DNA of 64,000 nucleotides from Pyrenophora tritici-repentis. Taxonomy: Eukaryota > Ascomycota > Dothideomycetes > Pleosporales > Pleosporaceae. The position numbers and the translations under genes were made by a program. The stretch covers positions 4,836,001-4,900,000 of the forward strand of contig NC_089390.1 in the NCBI RefSeq assembly GCF_003171515.1. The letters run 5' to 3'. Below are positions 1 through 9,413 of the stretch, piece by piece (within the stretch, counting starts at the first letter, position 1; each line of letters begins with the position of its first letter). The notes beneath the pieces are model-generated. The model was not told the DNA's origin. It searched no databases and worked only from the letters and a program-made list of their open reading frames with translations.

Positions 1-418
1 CAAGAGGGTAAGTTACGCGACTATCATTCCAGATCATTGTTAACATGTTGTACAGGACGTCTCCAACGAAGTAATCATGTAATACATTGTAGATTCACAA
101 CATGTTCTGGGTCTGCCTTCTTGGTGAACAAAATATATGCTTCTTTGAGAAGCGATGCTACGGCAGATAGTCACTTGATAAAGCAATATACCACGATACT
201 GGCGAAATAACAAAGAGAAATCTTACGAGATCGATGTTCAGACTGTAATATTGCGTGTGTCTACTCATAGTCATACACTGTGTCCCATCGTTCTATCGTG
301 TATGAATAATTATCATGCCCTGTAATAGCCGCGTTCTAAGCTCGATGGGGTATCGTCAGCCGATCCCTTGACGTTCCAACTTGTGACTCTTGCACTTTCC
401 GTGTACACATCTTCGTAA
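1..418. other. left-edge intergenic region
   Basis: No coding region or RNA gene is visible. The stretch is AT-rich and has stops in all frames. It ends at the first ATG of the oxygenase gene at 419 and presumably holds that gene's promoter and leader. No clear TATA box stands out. Confidence 0.5.
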
Positions 419-1615
419 ATGTCCACCATGTCTGACATGCAGACAGCTCTCCGTGTAGCGCGATCCAGATGCTCGGGAAGTGGAATACCAGAACCATGGA
501 CCAAGGCCAACCCCACTCCCGACTCAGGATCAAGATACGATAAGCCAATCGCCGCAGCGCAAGAAGACGGACTACCCAAGATCGATATATCCGCCTTCCT
601 GGATGCAAATTCCACCCCAGAAGCACGCTCAACAACTGCAAAAGCAATCAACGCCGCATGCATAAACTATGGTTTTTTCTATCTCACCGGCCACGGTATA
701 CCAACGTCAAAGCTTGACGAAATCATCAGCCTAGCCCGTGGATTCTTTGCCCTACCACTGGAAGAGAAAAACAAGATCAAACGCTTTGACGCTGGAAGTC
801 CAGAGGGAGGCGATGGCGCACGCGGGTACCAGGGCCTGGGGGAGAATGTAACAGGTGGACTGCAAGACATGCAAGAAGCCATCGACTGGTACCGCGACTG
901 GCCTGCAGACAAAAGAGAGCCAGGAGACGGGGGGGCCAGTAGTGTGAAGAGTCTACAGGGTGTTAATCTATGGCCTGAGAAACCCGAGGCGCTCAAGCCT
1001 GTGTATCTGGAGTACATCGAACAAGTCAAGAAGGTGGGCGAGGCACTCGTACATGCCATGGGTGTGGCATTGGATCTAGGGCCACCTGTCAAAGACACAA
1101 GTAAAGATTTGGAAGACGAAGAGGTATTCGTGAGGAATTGCGATGAGTCGTTTTGGGTCATGCGTATGATAGGGTATCCGCCCTTGACGACACCACATAC
1201 ACCCGGTGCAGATATCTCACAGTTCTCCTGCGGCGCACATACAGATTACGGATGTGTCACCCTACTCCTAACTGATCCTACGCCCGGGGCCCTCCAGGTG
1301 CAGCTCAAAGACGGGACGTGGCTTAACGCAGATCCGATACCCGGGGCCTTTGTGGTGAATATTGGGGATATGATTGAGCGGTGGACGAATGGGCTGTGGA
1401 AGAGTACAATGCATAGGGTCATTCATAGGGGCCAGCAGTATAGGATTAGTGTGCCGTTTTTCTACGAGCCCAACTTTGATGCCCTGGTTAGGCCGCTGGA
1501 GAAGTGTGTGAGGGAGACTGGGGGAAAGCCGATACATAAGGGGAGTACGTATGGGGAGCATCTTTTGACAAAGGTGTTTAGCAATTTTTACTATAGTAAG
1601 AGGACGGACTGGTAG
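419..1615 (+). CDS. 2-oxoglutarate/Fe(II)-dependent oxygenase, isopenicillin N synthase-like
   Basis: Single-exon frame of 398 codons. It has the non-haem dioxygenase N-terminal part (LPKIDIS, GFFYLTGHGI, about residues 53-95) and the C-terminal double-stranded beta-helix. The iron triad is visible: HTD (His274, Asp276) and His332 in STMHRVIH. Arg342 and Ser344 in YRISVPFF form the RxS motif that binds 2-oxoglutarate. The family hydroxylates or desaturates small molecules such as secondary metabolites, gibberellin-like compounds or thymine, and the substrate cannot be told from sequence. The first 45 or so residues look unlike the family, which usually begins only about 5-10 residues before the LPxID segment. 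The true start may be the second or third Met, or an unseen intron may be present. Its neighbours give no biosynthetic cluster context. Confidence 0.85.
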   Translation: MSTMSDMQTALRVARSRCSGSGIPEPWTKANPTPDSGSRYDKPIAAAQEDGLPKIDISAFLDANSTPEARSTTAKAINAACINYGFFYLTGHGIPTSKLDEIISLARGFFALPLEEKNKIKRFDAGSPEGGDGARGYQGLGENVTGGLQDMQEAIDWYRDWPADKREPGDGGASSVKSLQGVNLWPEKPEALKPVYLEYIEQVKKVGEALVHAMGVALDLGPPVKDTSKDLEDEEVFVRNCDESFWVMRMIGYPPLTTPHTPGADISQFSCGAHTDYGCVTLLLTDPTPGALQVQLKDGTWLNADPIPGAFVVNIGDMIERWTNGLWKSTMHRVIHRGQQYRISVPFFYEPNFDALVRPLEKCVRETGGKPIHKGSTYGEHLLTKVFSNFYYSKRTDW

Positions 1616-1917
1616 GTTTGGGGGATAGAGTTCTAGATGAATATTACATGATGATTGAGATCTATCTACAAGAACACTGCCTATGTAGGTGAAGTGTTTG
1701 CTAAGAACAAAGAAACAAATAGAGAATAACCTGATTGTATAAGAGGGGGAAGCTGATGGAAACCAGCAGTAGGCTGGGTATGTACATGTATTGGAAGTTC
1801 TGTGTAAGCCTAGAGGCTCACAGATGCCTATCTACATGATATGTAAGATACTTGGAGAAGACTCGGGAGGTCGTCAGCTCAAGTTGGCTGGTAAGTCTCA
1901 GCAGTCTAACCGTTTTG

Positions 1918-2529
1918 TCACTTTCCGGGTTGGACAACCGGCTGCTCATCTTTGCCGTCAGTCACCATGGTGTCTGGCAGACTGTTGTCCCCTAGGCGAC
2001 TCCGCAACGCCTCCACCTCCTCATCGGGTGCCTTGACCTTCTTTGCCTTCTTTGCCTTGTCGATATCGTTGCGCTCAATCTCCTCCTGCGCTTTTTCACC
2101 AGGCCACACAGAACCAATGCCACCAGGGGCCATGCTGTACAGGCGGCGAACAGCAATCTTCACATCCTTCTCTTGAACATCTGGGTTCTGGGGGAGACCC
2201 TCGGGGGGGTTAATAATGCGCTCATCTTTGACTTTGATGATCAAATCCATAAGGATCCCGTGATGACCAGGTGTGGCTTCGCTCAGAATGGCTATCAGAG
2301 CAATAACCTTCTCGGAGAACTGCTGCTTAGGATCCTCCCAGAACCAGTTGGATGTCAAGATAGCCTTGGAATTGGTGAGGGAGTAGCGGCTCTCTTCTTG
2401 TCCACCTGACGCGTTATCGAATGCTTCAATCTTGGCAGTGATGAAGGTGTGCGGCTTGACGAGGCGGACCATGTTCTTTCGGAGCGAAGCATCTGTTACG
2501 GATCCATAGACTCGGCCTATGGCCCCCAC
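1918..2529 (-). CDS. hypothetical protein, 5' end uncertain
   Basis: Open frame of up to 203 codons ending in TGA at 1918. The text looks truly coding: a compact helical part (VRLVKPHTFITAKIEAF, then NWFWEDPKQQFSEKVIALIAIL) is followed by a charged Lys/Glu-rich tail (about residues 160-185). I do not recognise the family. No ATG opens the frame, because the leftmost possible start at 2529 is GTG. The first in-frame ATG is at 2472, but the sequence before it (GRVYGSVTDASL) also looks coding. A missing upstream exon is therefore likely. I tried to splice it to the gene at 2596-3200, but the phases of the available sites do not match. Confidence 0.5.
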   Translation of the reverse strand: MGAIGRVYGSVTDASLRKNMVRLVKPHTFITAKIEAFDNASGGQEESRYSLTNSKAILTSNWFWEDPKQQFSEKVIALIAILSEATPGHHGILMDLIIKVKDERIINPPEGLPQNPDVQEKDVKIAVRRLYSMAPGGIGSVWPGEKAQEEIERNDIDKAKKAKKVKAPDEEVEALRSRLGDNSLPDTMVTDGKDEQPVVQPGK

Positions 2530-2595
2530 AGCACAAGTTCGGGCTCACAACGTAGATAGCTCGATAGCTTGTATCTTGTCAAATCCAATCTTTCT

Positions 2596-3200
2596 CTACA
2601 CTCTTGATCGATCCCTCACAGCATCCTTGCGCATCAGGTTGCTGATGTGATGCCTGAGTAACTCCCCGCTACTGTTCTGTATATGTGTTAGTATAGGTTT
2701 CAGATGTGCTAGATGGACTTCAGGCGGCATCACAGCTAGCTAGGACGAGGTCACGGAGCCACGTGATGGCCTTCATGTCCACAAGATACTGATCAACATA
2801 CCTGTACAGACTTCTGTAGTAGTCCAGTATCATCTTCAAGATAGAGCACTGCCTCTAGCTTTGGGCACGCGCGAATATGTGGGGTGTCCTTAGTACCAAT
2901 GAGTAGCTCTCTATCGTTGACGATGTTGTTGAAGTTAAAATTGGTAAAATCGGAATCGTGGAGTCGACGACCGTTGACGTCGCAGAAAAACACCCCTTGG
3001 TCATCCTTGCGGCCTCGGGCGTCCTTGATGCGGTGGAGTTCGAGTCTGGCCTCTATGCCTTCGAGGATCTCATCATAGGTCATAGATGGTTTGATGATGA
3101 AGCATGGTATCATTCTGCGAATATATGGACAGTAGAGACTGGTAGTGATGTCAGAGGTGCGGTTGGAGGGAAGTGGGGAAGTGGGGCTAGAAGAAGCCAT
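2596..3200 (-). CDS. hypothetical two-exon protein
   Basis: Proposed exons are 2802-3200 and 2596-2676, joined over a 125-bp intron (donor GTATGT, acceptor ATACAG, phase 0), giving 159 codons. The core (about residues 30-130) is mixed alpha/beta with MTYDEILEGIEARLELHRIK and FFCDVNGRRLHDSDF, which reads like a small folded domain of a ubiquitin-like or PB1-like type. That comparison is only an impression. The N-terminus is Ser/Pro/Thr-rich with no signal peptide. A second start at Met30 is possible. Function is unknown, and the gene could be the 5' part of a longer gene that continues towards 1918. Confidence 0.42.
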
Positions 3201-3348
3201 AGTGGAGGTAGTGATGGCGGTGCAGGTAGAGTGGGAAGTGTTGGGCGTCGTTGATCAGGGCTTCAAGCTATCCAGTAAGTGAATTAAGTCTTGAGAACTG
3301 GTGGGACAGCTGATTTGTATGTAGCTGGAAGGAAGGTTCCAGACGCTG

Positions 3349-3402
3349 TGAGGCGTCGACATGGTAAGGCGTCAACATGGTGAGGCGCCAACGCGGTGAG
3401 GC
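3349..3402. repeat. 16-bp minisatellite upstream of the disrupted gene
   Basis: About 3.4 imperfect copies of a 16-bp unit of the form TRAGGCGYCRACRYGG, with unit starts at 3349, 3365, 3381 and 3397. It lies about 200 bp upstream of the ATG at 3598, in the likely promoter of that gene. Confidence 0.8.
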
Positions 3403-3972
3403 ACAAGTGAGTATGACTTCAAAATCCACCCAATTTGGTACTAGCGTTGCAAGAGCAAACACGCTCACTTGCCACCAGACATACGCTATCGCCTCCAAAC
3501 ACTTAAGTCTTCTTAGCTACCTAATGCTCTTGTGTCCTACACCAACCAAACTCGAGACAAACAACAACCTGCTGCTTAGCGATCCAACTGTTCTCTAATG
3601 GCATCCAAAGACCAAAAGTTCGCCATCGTACAGACAGACAATGCAGGGGCATATTCACCCAACTATCTCGAGAAGCTACACTCGGGATTCGAAGTGGACG
3701 GCCCAGCAACGATGAACTGCGAACCCGAGACCGCACAGAACCAGCAACTGTCGACCACATCTTCCTTCTTTCGTCTACCCAGGGAACTCCGCGATCAGAT
3801 CTATGATTACGCATTTGGGGAAATCGGCACCAAGTTCAGGACACGCAACATGTACATTCTGGCGCGTCGGGAAAGCCGCGAGATGCGTCAAGGTCTCCCC
3901 AATTGGCTCCGCACCAACAAACAGATCTGCTACGAGGCACTTGCTTTCTTCGGCTCTACACACGTTTTCACC

Positions 3973-4026
3973 GATGAGCCGCTGTATGAAGAATGGACCG
4001 ATGAACCGCCGTATGAAGAATGGACC
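3973..4026 (+). repeat. 27-bp tandem duplication inside the coding region
   Basis: Two in-frame 27-bp units (3973-3999 and 4000-4026) that differ at a few bases encode two 9-residue acidic/aromatic repeats in the disrupted gene. Confidence 0.85.
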
Positions 4027-4334
4027 TCGAGCGCAGACTCCGATCTCACCACCCCACTGGTCTTCAACAAAGATATTATTCGCAATGTTGGCTGGTCCCA
4101 TACATACTTTCAACCTGGAGATCCATTCCTAGTCCTTCTCCGCCAACTCGATGTTACGGTTTCGACATTGCACTTGGAGTGGTTTCCTTATATGGGGTAC
4201 TGGAACACATCATCGATAGACGATCAAATTGCAGAGTGGGCAGCTGTGCACCTTCACTCCCGGGAAGGCAGTCTGCGGAAGGTCAAGATAGATGTCATCG
4301 TCTGCGAGCACCCATGGGATGCTGAAGGAGATAC

Positions 4335-4339
4335 GTTCA
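4335..4339. repeat. target-site duplication, left copy (GTTCA)
   Basis: GTTCA lies directly before the left LTR and recurs directly after the right LTR at 9586-9590. A 5-bp duplication is what Ty1/copia integrases make. Confidence 0.95.
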
Positions 4340-4511
4340 TGTCAAGCGTCAAGGTTGGGGAGAATCATCATGTCGTATTAGAGCTATCGGGAAGAGGTCT
4401 ATATACGCAGTGGGAGGAGAGAAGGAGCTAGGCCGTAAAGGTACTAGCGGGTAAATAGGTGGCTGCCTGGTTGCCCAAAGAGGAGCCAAGGGATAAGCCC
4501 TATGGCCGACA
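4340..4511 (-). repeat. 3' LTR of the copia element
   Basis: 172 bp, starts TGTC and ends GACA on the plus strand, identical base for base with 9414-9585. On the element strand it carries a TATATAG box (plus positions about 4399-4405). It also gives the stop that ends the truncated host frame. Confidence 0.96.
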
Positions 4512-4521
4512 CACCCCCCGG
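4512..4521 (-). other. polypurine tract of the copia element
   Basis: On the element strand the bases right before the 3' LTR are CCGGGGGGTG. A G-rich run touching the 3' LTR is the usual primer for plus-strand DNA synthesis. Confidence 0.7.
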
Positions 4522-4600
4522 AACCAGGTGGCAAGCCATCTGAGTGAATGAAATGTATAGGAAATCGTAAAGAGACGTTCGCTGGAGGTGCCTTGAGAGA

Positions 4601-7600
4601 CTACATGCGGGGAACGTTCACCATATCGATGAGGCCAATGAACTTAGCGTGCTCTTGTTTGTCGAGAGGCTTCGTAAGGCCGTCGGCGGGCATCTCTACG
4701 CCGGGGAGATAGTCGAGCTTGAGGTTGCCGTCTTTGTACTGCTGCTTTGTATACTTGAAGTACGCGTCGATGTGCTTTGTACGCTCGTGATGGCCGTCCT
4801 TGCGGATCATATTAAGCGCTGGCTGATTATCGGTGTACAGCTTGAAGGGCTTGAGGTCGTTACCGACGTATCCAACCTGAGAGAGTAGGCGTTGAAGCCA
4901 ATTGATCTCTTTGGCAGCATACGTCATGGCAATATATTCTGATTCTGTGGAGGAGAGAGTAACGAGGCGCTGGCGGTACGATTTGTATGAGACGACGCCT
5001 CCAGCCATCTTGATGACGTAGCCGGAGGACGACTTGCGCTCGTTGTTGTCGCCATGGGCGGAGTCACTGTAGGCCTTAAGGCCTATCATGTGATCTGGGT
5101 CGTCCATATTAGCGTCTTTAAGGTCACCTTGGTACTTGATGCCGAGAGTTGCCGTGCCGTTGTAGTAGCGGAGCATGTGCTTTAGCAGTGACAGTTGCTC
5201 TAACGTAGGGTTGTTTGCAAAGCGTGCCATGAAGTTCACGTGCCAAGCTAGGTCACAGCGAATAATGGAGGTAGGATAGAGTAGCTTCGCGACGAGCGAT
5301 TGGTACTGCTGTATAAGGTTGTTGTCGGCGATGTCATCACGCTTGATGAGGGTGAGGGCCGACTTTGGGAGGGGGTTGTCTGCCTTTGGAGCGTTGGCGA
5401 GGTGATACTCATCGACAATGCGATCAACGTAGCTATCCATCGTCATAGAGAGAGAGCGGTTGGGACGATCGCGGAGGATTCGAATTCCCAAGTAGAAACC
5501 AATTGGGCCAAGGTCACGAGCCTTGTATCGATTGAGGAGTTGTGACTTAAGTGCCTTCATAGAGGTCACGTCACGTGTAATAAGGATAAGGTCGTCAACG
5601 TACACGACTATGATGGCCTTTGTTGTTGGGTTGACGAAGACGCAGGGATCTGCTTCGATGGGCTCGAAGCCGAGATCTTTGAGAGAGTCCTTGAGGTCGT
5701 TGTACCACAATAGGGCTGACTGACGGAGGCCGTACATGCCGCGGCGAAGGCGAACAATATTCCCAAAGCCAGTACAGCCTGCGGGCAGGCGAAGGAGGAC
5801 AACGTCATCGTCGTCGAGGTGAGCGTTGAGGTAAGCAGTAATCATGTCGATCTGCTCACACTCTAGATCGAAGTAAGCCACAAGGGCGAGGAGGATGCGG
5901 AGCGTAGAAGTTCGGACGACGTAGGAGTAAACCTCGCGGTACCAAATTGATTCTTGTTGCTTGTTGCCGCAAGCCACCATGCGAGCCTTGTCTTTCACGT
6001 GATAGCCTTGAGCGTTGCCTTTATACGTCCACACCCATTGACCTGGGATGATCTCATACTTGGCAATCTCCTCTGCCGTAGCAGGGCGCCAAGTACCGTT
6101 GGCGATAAGAGCGTTGTACTCATCGTCCATTGCGAGTTGTAGATCATCGCGGCGAGGATGTTTGAGAAACTGACGATAGTTGCGAGGCTCCGGTGGAAGT
6201 TCTGAAAGCTTTGAGCCGAGAGTGGGCTTGACGAGAGCCATGGCGAAGCAGCGATCAAAAGTAGATGAAGTGAAGAAAGCACGTGCCCGGCGATTGCGAG
6301 GGCCGTGTATGATATGAGCTGGGTTGAGGTCCGCGTTAATCTCATGTCGACGCGCTGCCTTGTTGTTACCACGGGTTGGAGGAGCTGGTGGAGCTTCATC
6401 ATCATCCTCGAAACCATCAAAGCCATCTCCGCCATCAGCACGAGGTAGCTGATGATTGTCCAAATCGCCGCCATCACCATCTTGCGGAGGAGCGGGTGGA
6501 GTTGTAGCGGCGTCGGCGAGGCGGTTGATGAGAGGTTTAAATGGGAGCACCTTCGGTGATGGTGAAGGGCCGATGATGGGAGACAATGGAGGAGTGGAGG
6601 GTGAGTCGTAGCTATCAAACCGCACGGAGGCGGTGGTAACGATCTCATCAGTCTCTGGGATCCACATCTGGTAGATGTTCTCGCCGATCATACCGACGAG
6701 GTGGCCCTTGTGAGCACGAGGTGCAAATTTGTCACCTTTAACGCGCTTCTGGGCGGGTATATGGGCGTATCCAACATGGCCGAAAGCGTGCATCTTGGCG
6801 ACGTTTGGGACTGGGTTTGGGTAGCCTATAGAGCGATTCCAGGCCTCTAAAGGAGTGATCTTTCCTGGGAGGTTGCTGTTGGAGACGAGGTTGTGAATGC
6901 GGGCCATATATTTGGCTGCGTAGGGCCACAGCTTTATAGGAAGCTTGGCTGCAATAAGAGCTCCGCGAGTTCGATCCTCTGTGATACCGTTGGCGCGCTC
7001 TGCAATACCATTGCGAGTGGCATCATAAGGTGGTGACGTAACTACCTCGATGCCCACGCTATCGAAGTACTGCTTGTTGCTGGCGTTAATAAACTCGCGA
7101 GCGTTGTCGGTATGGATAGTGATGGTAAAGCCTTTGGCCTTCATAGCTTTGCACCAATTAATAAGCTGTTGGCCTAGTACAGCGCGGCTGTCTGATGTGA
7201 ATAGCCACTGTCGGCGTGACTTGCCATCCGTGATAGGCATGAAGTAACGCTCTCCATCTTTTCCAGGTATAGTGATGGGGCCGACGACATCGACATGGAC
7301 CTTGCCAAGCGCTGTATTGGGTGGAGTTTGTTGAATTCGAGAGATATTTCGCTTTGATTTGGAGAGGCCGCAGGGCTCGCAGTTGGTGACGGTAGAAGTA
7401 GTGAGCTTCATCCCATGTACAACTTTTGCAGTGTCCTTAATAGCGTCTATTCCAGCGTGTCCCATGATATGATGCCAGTCGGTGGCTGGCCGTGAGGATG
7501 AGGGCTCATCGGCAGAGCTTCGATAGCAAACAAGAGAGGCGTATGAGAGAGCGGCCGGCGCCTTGGAGGATTCTGTAACTACGAGAAAGTTGGGTATACC

Positions 7601-9259
7601 GTCGATCTCTGGTAAGTAAGCTAGCTCCTCATCTGAGGCAGTGTACAATTTGTCCTTGCCCGAGTGATACCACACTCCCGCGCGCTTGAATGGAGCTTGG
7701 GAGATGACGTTGGTGGCGAAATCGGGGCAGTAGAGGACGTTTTGGAGTGAGATCTTCTCTGTTGTTCCGTCGGCTTTGACGACTTCAAGGCGTACAGTGC
7801 CAACGCCGGCGGCGGTGGTTGATCCGGTAGAGCCGTGTACGTCATTGTCGATTGGAGCGTATTCGTAAAATTTCGAGCGGTTATTGAAGACGTGCCGGTT
7901 AGCGGCAGTGTCGTAGCAGTACCGCTGTTGATAGTCGTGATTGGAGACTGCCTTCTTGAGGAGAGTCGGAGAGACGAAGGTGGCGACTGTCACGTATGAG
8001 TGAGCATCGTACTGATCAGCATCGTCGTCGTTGCTGTTCTTGGCCACTGTAACGTTTGTACGAGCTGCTGCAGCTGCGGCCTTCTTAGCGGCATTGTCTG
8101 CGGTGCGCTTCTTAACATTATCTGGGGTGAGAGAAGGGTGAAGTTTCCAGCAAAGCTCATTAGGTCCTGGGTGCTCTCGCTTGCAGTGATCGCACATTCC
8201 AACAGGCTGAGGAGTACGCTTCTGTTGGTTGTTATTGCGCGTCGGCAGAGACGAAGGAGTAGGAGTAGAGTTCTGGTTGCTGTTGTTGCCATTGCCGCGG
8301 CCATTTAGGCGTGTGAGAACGCGCTTCTCCTCCGCTTGTTTAGAGACGGAGAGGAAAGTCTTCACGGGCTCATCTGGGGCATGGCGTAGGTGATCCTCGA
8401 GTGACGCGACGAGCGTGTCGATAGACCATGTATGGCCTTGGCGGAGGTCGTTATTGCGAGCTTCTACCCACTGTGGGAGTACACGAGCTAAGCCGTGAAG
8501 GAAGTGGATGATGAGCAGGTCTTCGATGTCGCGGTCGGCGGATGTACCAGGTACTGCTGAAGGCTTCTTCCATCCAAGTGTGATGCCTTGTACCGTGATG
8601 TCATTAATTGTCTCGCGAAACTTTCCAATATAGCTGCGGACTGTGGGTTGGGTCTCAGCGCGGAGGTCGATGAAGGCAGTCCACGCGAGAGCAGCATTGG
8701 CGTAGTCACCGTTGCTGTTTAGGTCCTTGAGAGCCTTGTACATATCGTGGGCGGTGGGGCAAGTGCGCACCTGAGCTACGAGAGGCTTGTCAATGGATGA
8801 GAGTATGGTGTTTTGGAGTCGGGCATCTCGGGCGACCCATGAGTCAAGCGCAAGCTTGTCCTCTCTAAGTAGCTGTCGAGCCTCATTGTTGAACGGTCCT
8901 ATAGTCTTGTTGAGTTTGCCGACACGGTCAAGCTCGGCTTGGATAACGTCTGTTGAGGTGCCTAATGGATGAGTGATCGGGCGCTGCATGGCGGTAATGC
9001 GATATTTGTCGTCTGTAGCGTCAAATTCTGGGCGCGGAGCGCCATCTAGGACGGCTACAGCGCCATCGGCGGCTGCGTAATTGATGAGTTGTTTAATCCA
9101 GTCCTTCCAGTTTTTGCCGTCGGCTGCAAGGCGCGCTGTGACAGCTGTGGAGGAGGTGTAAGTTGCCATCGCGGCGGACGTCGAAGACCGTTCGGCTAGC
9201 GATTTTTGGCGGTGAGCAGCGAGGAGCTCGTCGTCGTCCAAGCGATCGATGAGCTGCAA
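4601..9259 (-). CDS. copia Gag-Pol polyprotein
   Basis: 1552 codons in one frame. The likely start is the Met at 9169 (MATYTSS), 30 codons inside the frame. Gag comes first, with a zinc-knuckle-like CDHC...H...C at about residue 355 and spacing CX2CX3HX6C. The aspartic protease has DTA at about 448. The integrase has an HHCC zinc domain (WHHIMGH ... CEPC, about 595-635) and D, D, E core residues near 659 (HVDVVGP), 717 (HTDNAREF) and 752 (GIAERANG). Reverse transcriptase carries YVDD at about 1220. RNase H has SDSAHGD (about 1397), TESEY (about 1439) and YTDNQPA (about 1473). All catalytic motifs are present. Gag and Pol share one frame with no visible frameshift site, as in many copia elements, so the Gag:Pol ratio must be set in another way. 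Confidence 0.96.
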   Translation of the reverse strand: MQLIDRLDDDELLAAHRQKSLAERSSTSAAMATYTSSTAVTARLAADGKNWKDWIKQLINYAAADGAVAVLDGAPRPEFDATDDKYRITAMQRPITHPLGTSTDVIQAELDRVGKLNKTIGPFNNEARQLLREDKLALDSWVARDARLQNTILSSIDKPLVAQVRTCPTAHDMYKALKDLNSNGDYANAALAWTAFIDLRAETQPTVRSYIGKFRETINDITVQGITLGWKKPSAVPGTSADRDIEDLLIIHFLHGLARVLPQWVEARNNDLRQGHTWSIDTLVASLEDHLRHAPDEPVKTFLSVSKQAEEKRVLTRLNGRGNGNNSNQNSTPTPSSLPTRNNNQQKRTPQPVGMCDHCKREHPGPNELCWKLHPSLTPDNVKKRTADNAAKKAAAAAARTNVTVAKNSNDDDADQYDAHSYVTVATFVSPTLLKKAVSNHDYQQRYCYDTAANRHVFNNRSKFYEYAPIDNDVHGSTGSTTAAGVGTVRLEVVKADGTTEKISLQNVLYCPDFATNVISQAPFKRAGVWYHSGKDKLYTASDEELAYLPEIDGIPNFLVVTESSKAPAALSYASLVCYRSSADEPSSSRPATDWHHIMGHAGIDAIKDTAKVVHGMKLTTSTVTNCEPCGLSKSKRNISRIQQTPPNTALGKVHVDVVGPITIPGKDGERYFMPITDGKSRRQWLFTSDSRAVLGQQLINWCKAMKAKGFTITIHTDNAREFINASNKQYFDSVGIEVVTSPPYDATRNGIAERANGITEDRTRGALIAAKLPIKLWPYAAKYMARIHNLVSNSNLPGKITPLEAWNRSIGYPNPVPNVAKMHAFGHVGYAHIPAQKRVKGDKFAPRAHKGHLVGMIGENIYQMWIPETDEIVTTASVRFDSYDSPSTPPLSPIIGPSPSPKVLPFKPLINRLADAATTPPAPPQDGDGGDLDNHQLPRADGGDGFDGFEDDDEAPPAPPTRGNNKAARRHEINADLNPAHIIHGPRNRRARAFFTSSTFDRCFAMALVKPTLGSKLSELPPEPRNYRQFLKHPRRDDLQLAMDDEYNALIANGTWRPATAEEIAKYEIIPGQWVWTYKGNAQGYHVKDKARMVACGNKQQESIWYREVYSYVVRTSTLRILLALVAYFDLECEQIDMITAYLNAHLDDDDVVLLRLPAGCTGFGNIVRLRRGMYGLRQSALLWYNDLKDSLKDLGFEPIEADPCVFVNPTTKAIIVVYVDDLILITRDVTSMKALKSQLLNRYKARDLGPIGFYLGIRILRDRPNRSLSMTMDSYVDRIVDEYHLANAPKADNPLPKSALTLIKRDDIADNNLIQQYQSLVAKLLYPTSIIRCDLAWHVNFMARFANNPTLEQLSLLKHMLRYYNGTATLGIKYQGDLKDANMDDPDHMIGLKAYSDSAHGDNNERKSSSGYVIKMAGGVVSYKSYRQRLVTLSSTESEYIAMTYAAKEINWLQRLLSQVGYVGNDLKPFKLYTDNQPALNMIRKDGHHERTKHIDAYFKYTKQQYKDGNLKLDYLPGVEMPADGLTKPLDKQEHAKFIGLIDMVNVPRM

Positions 9260-9399
9260 GTTGCGGGGTCGCGATTGCTAAAGTGGCGCGCGATTGCGAC
9301 GTCACCGAGCTGTTTTGCGGGGAGGGTGATGATCGTGATGAGGCGCGCGGGTCGTCAAAATATCTAATAGAATTATCGTGAGCGACTACGGGAGCGGGT

Positions 9400-9413
9400 G
9401 AGGGCTCATAACC
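9400..9413 (-). other. primer-binding site, internal initiator tRNA-Met type
   Basis: Directly inside the 5' LTR the element strand reads GGTTATGAGCCCTC. Its complement contains CTCATAACC, the anticodon-loop region of eukaryotic initiator tRNA-Met. It therefore does not match a tRNA 3' end. Drosophila copia primes in the same way with a 5' half of that tRNA. Confidence 0.75.

Larger units (their letters stand above)
3598..4431 (+). pseudogene. F-box-like (LPxELRxxIY) family gene, 5' part, broken by retrotransposon
   Basis: The frame opens at ATG 3598 and runs 277 codons, but only the first 247 codons are original. At 4340 it enters the left LTR of a copia element, which supplies about 30 foreign codons and the stop. 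An N-terminal motif FFRLPRELRDQIYDYA (about residues 57-72) is typical of large ascomycete families of F-box-like or 2EXR-like proteins of unknown role. Residues 126-143 are a tandem 9-residue duplication (DEPLYEEWT / DEPPYEEWT, 3973-4026). Reading 3598-4339 and then 9591-9757 gives an uninterrupted frame of 303 codons including the stop, so the gene was intact before insertion. A truncated product could still be made. Its activity is unknown. Confidence 0.8.

Noticed and set aside
5995..6648. 217-codon minus-strand frame inside the copia element
   Set aside because: It is a second frame of the gag-pol coding strand, Ser/Pro/His-rich, with no start context and no motif.
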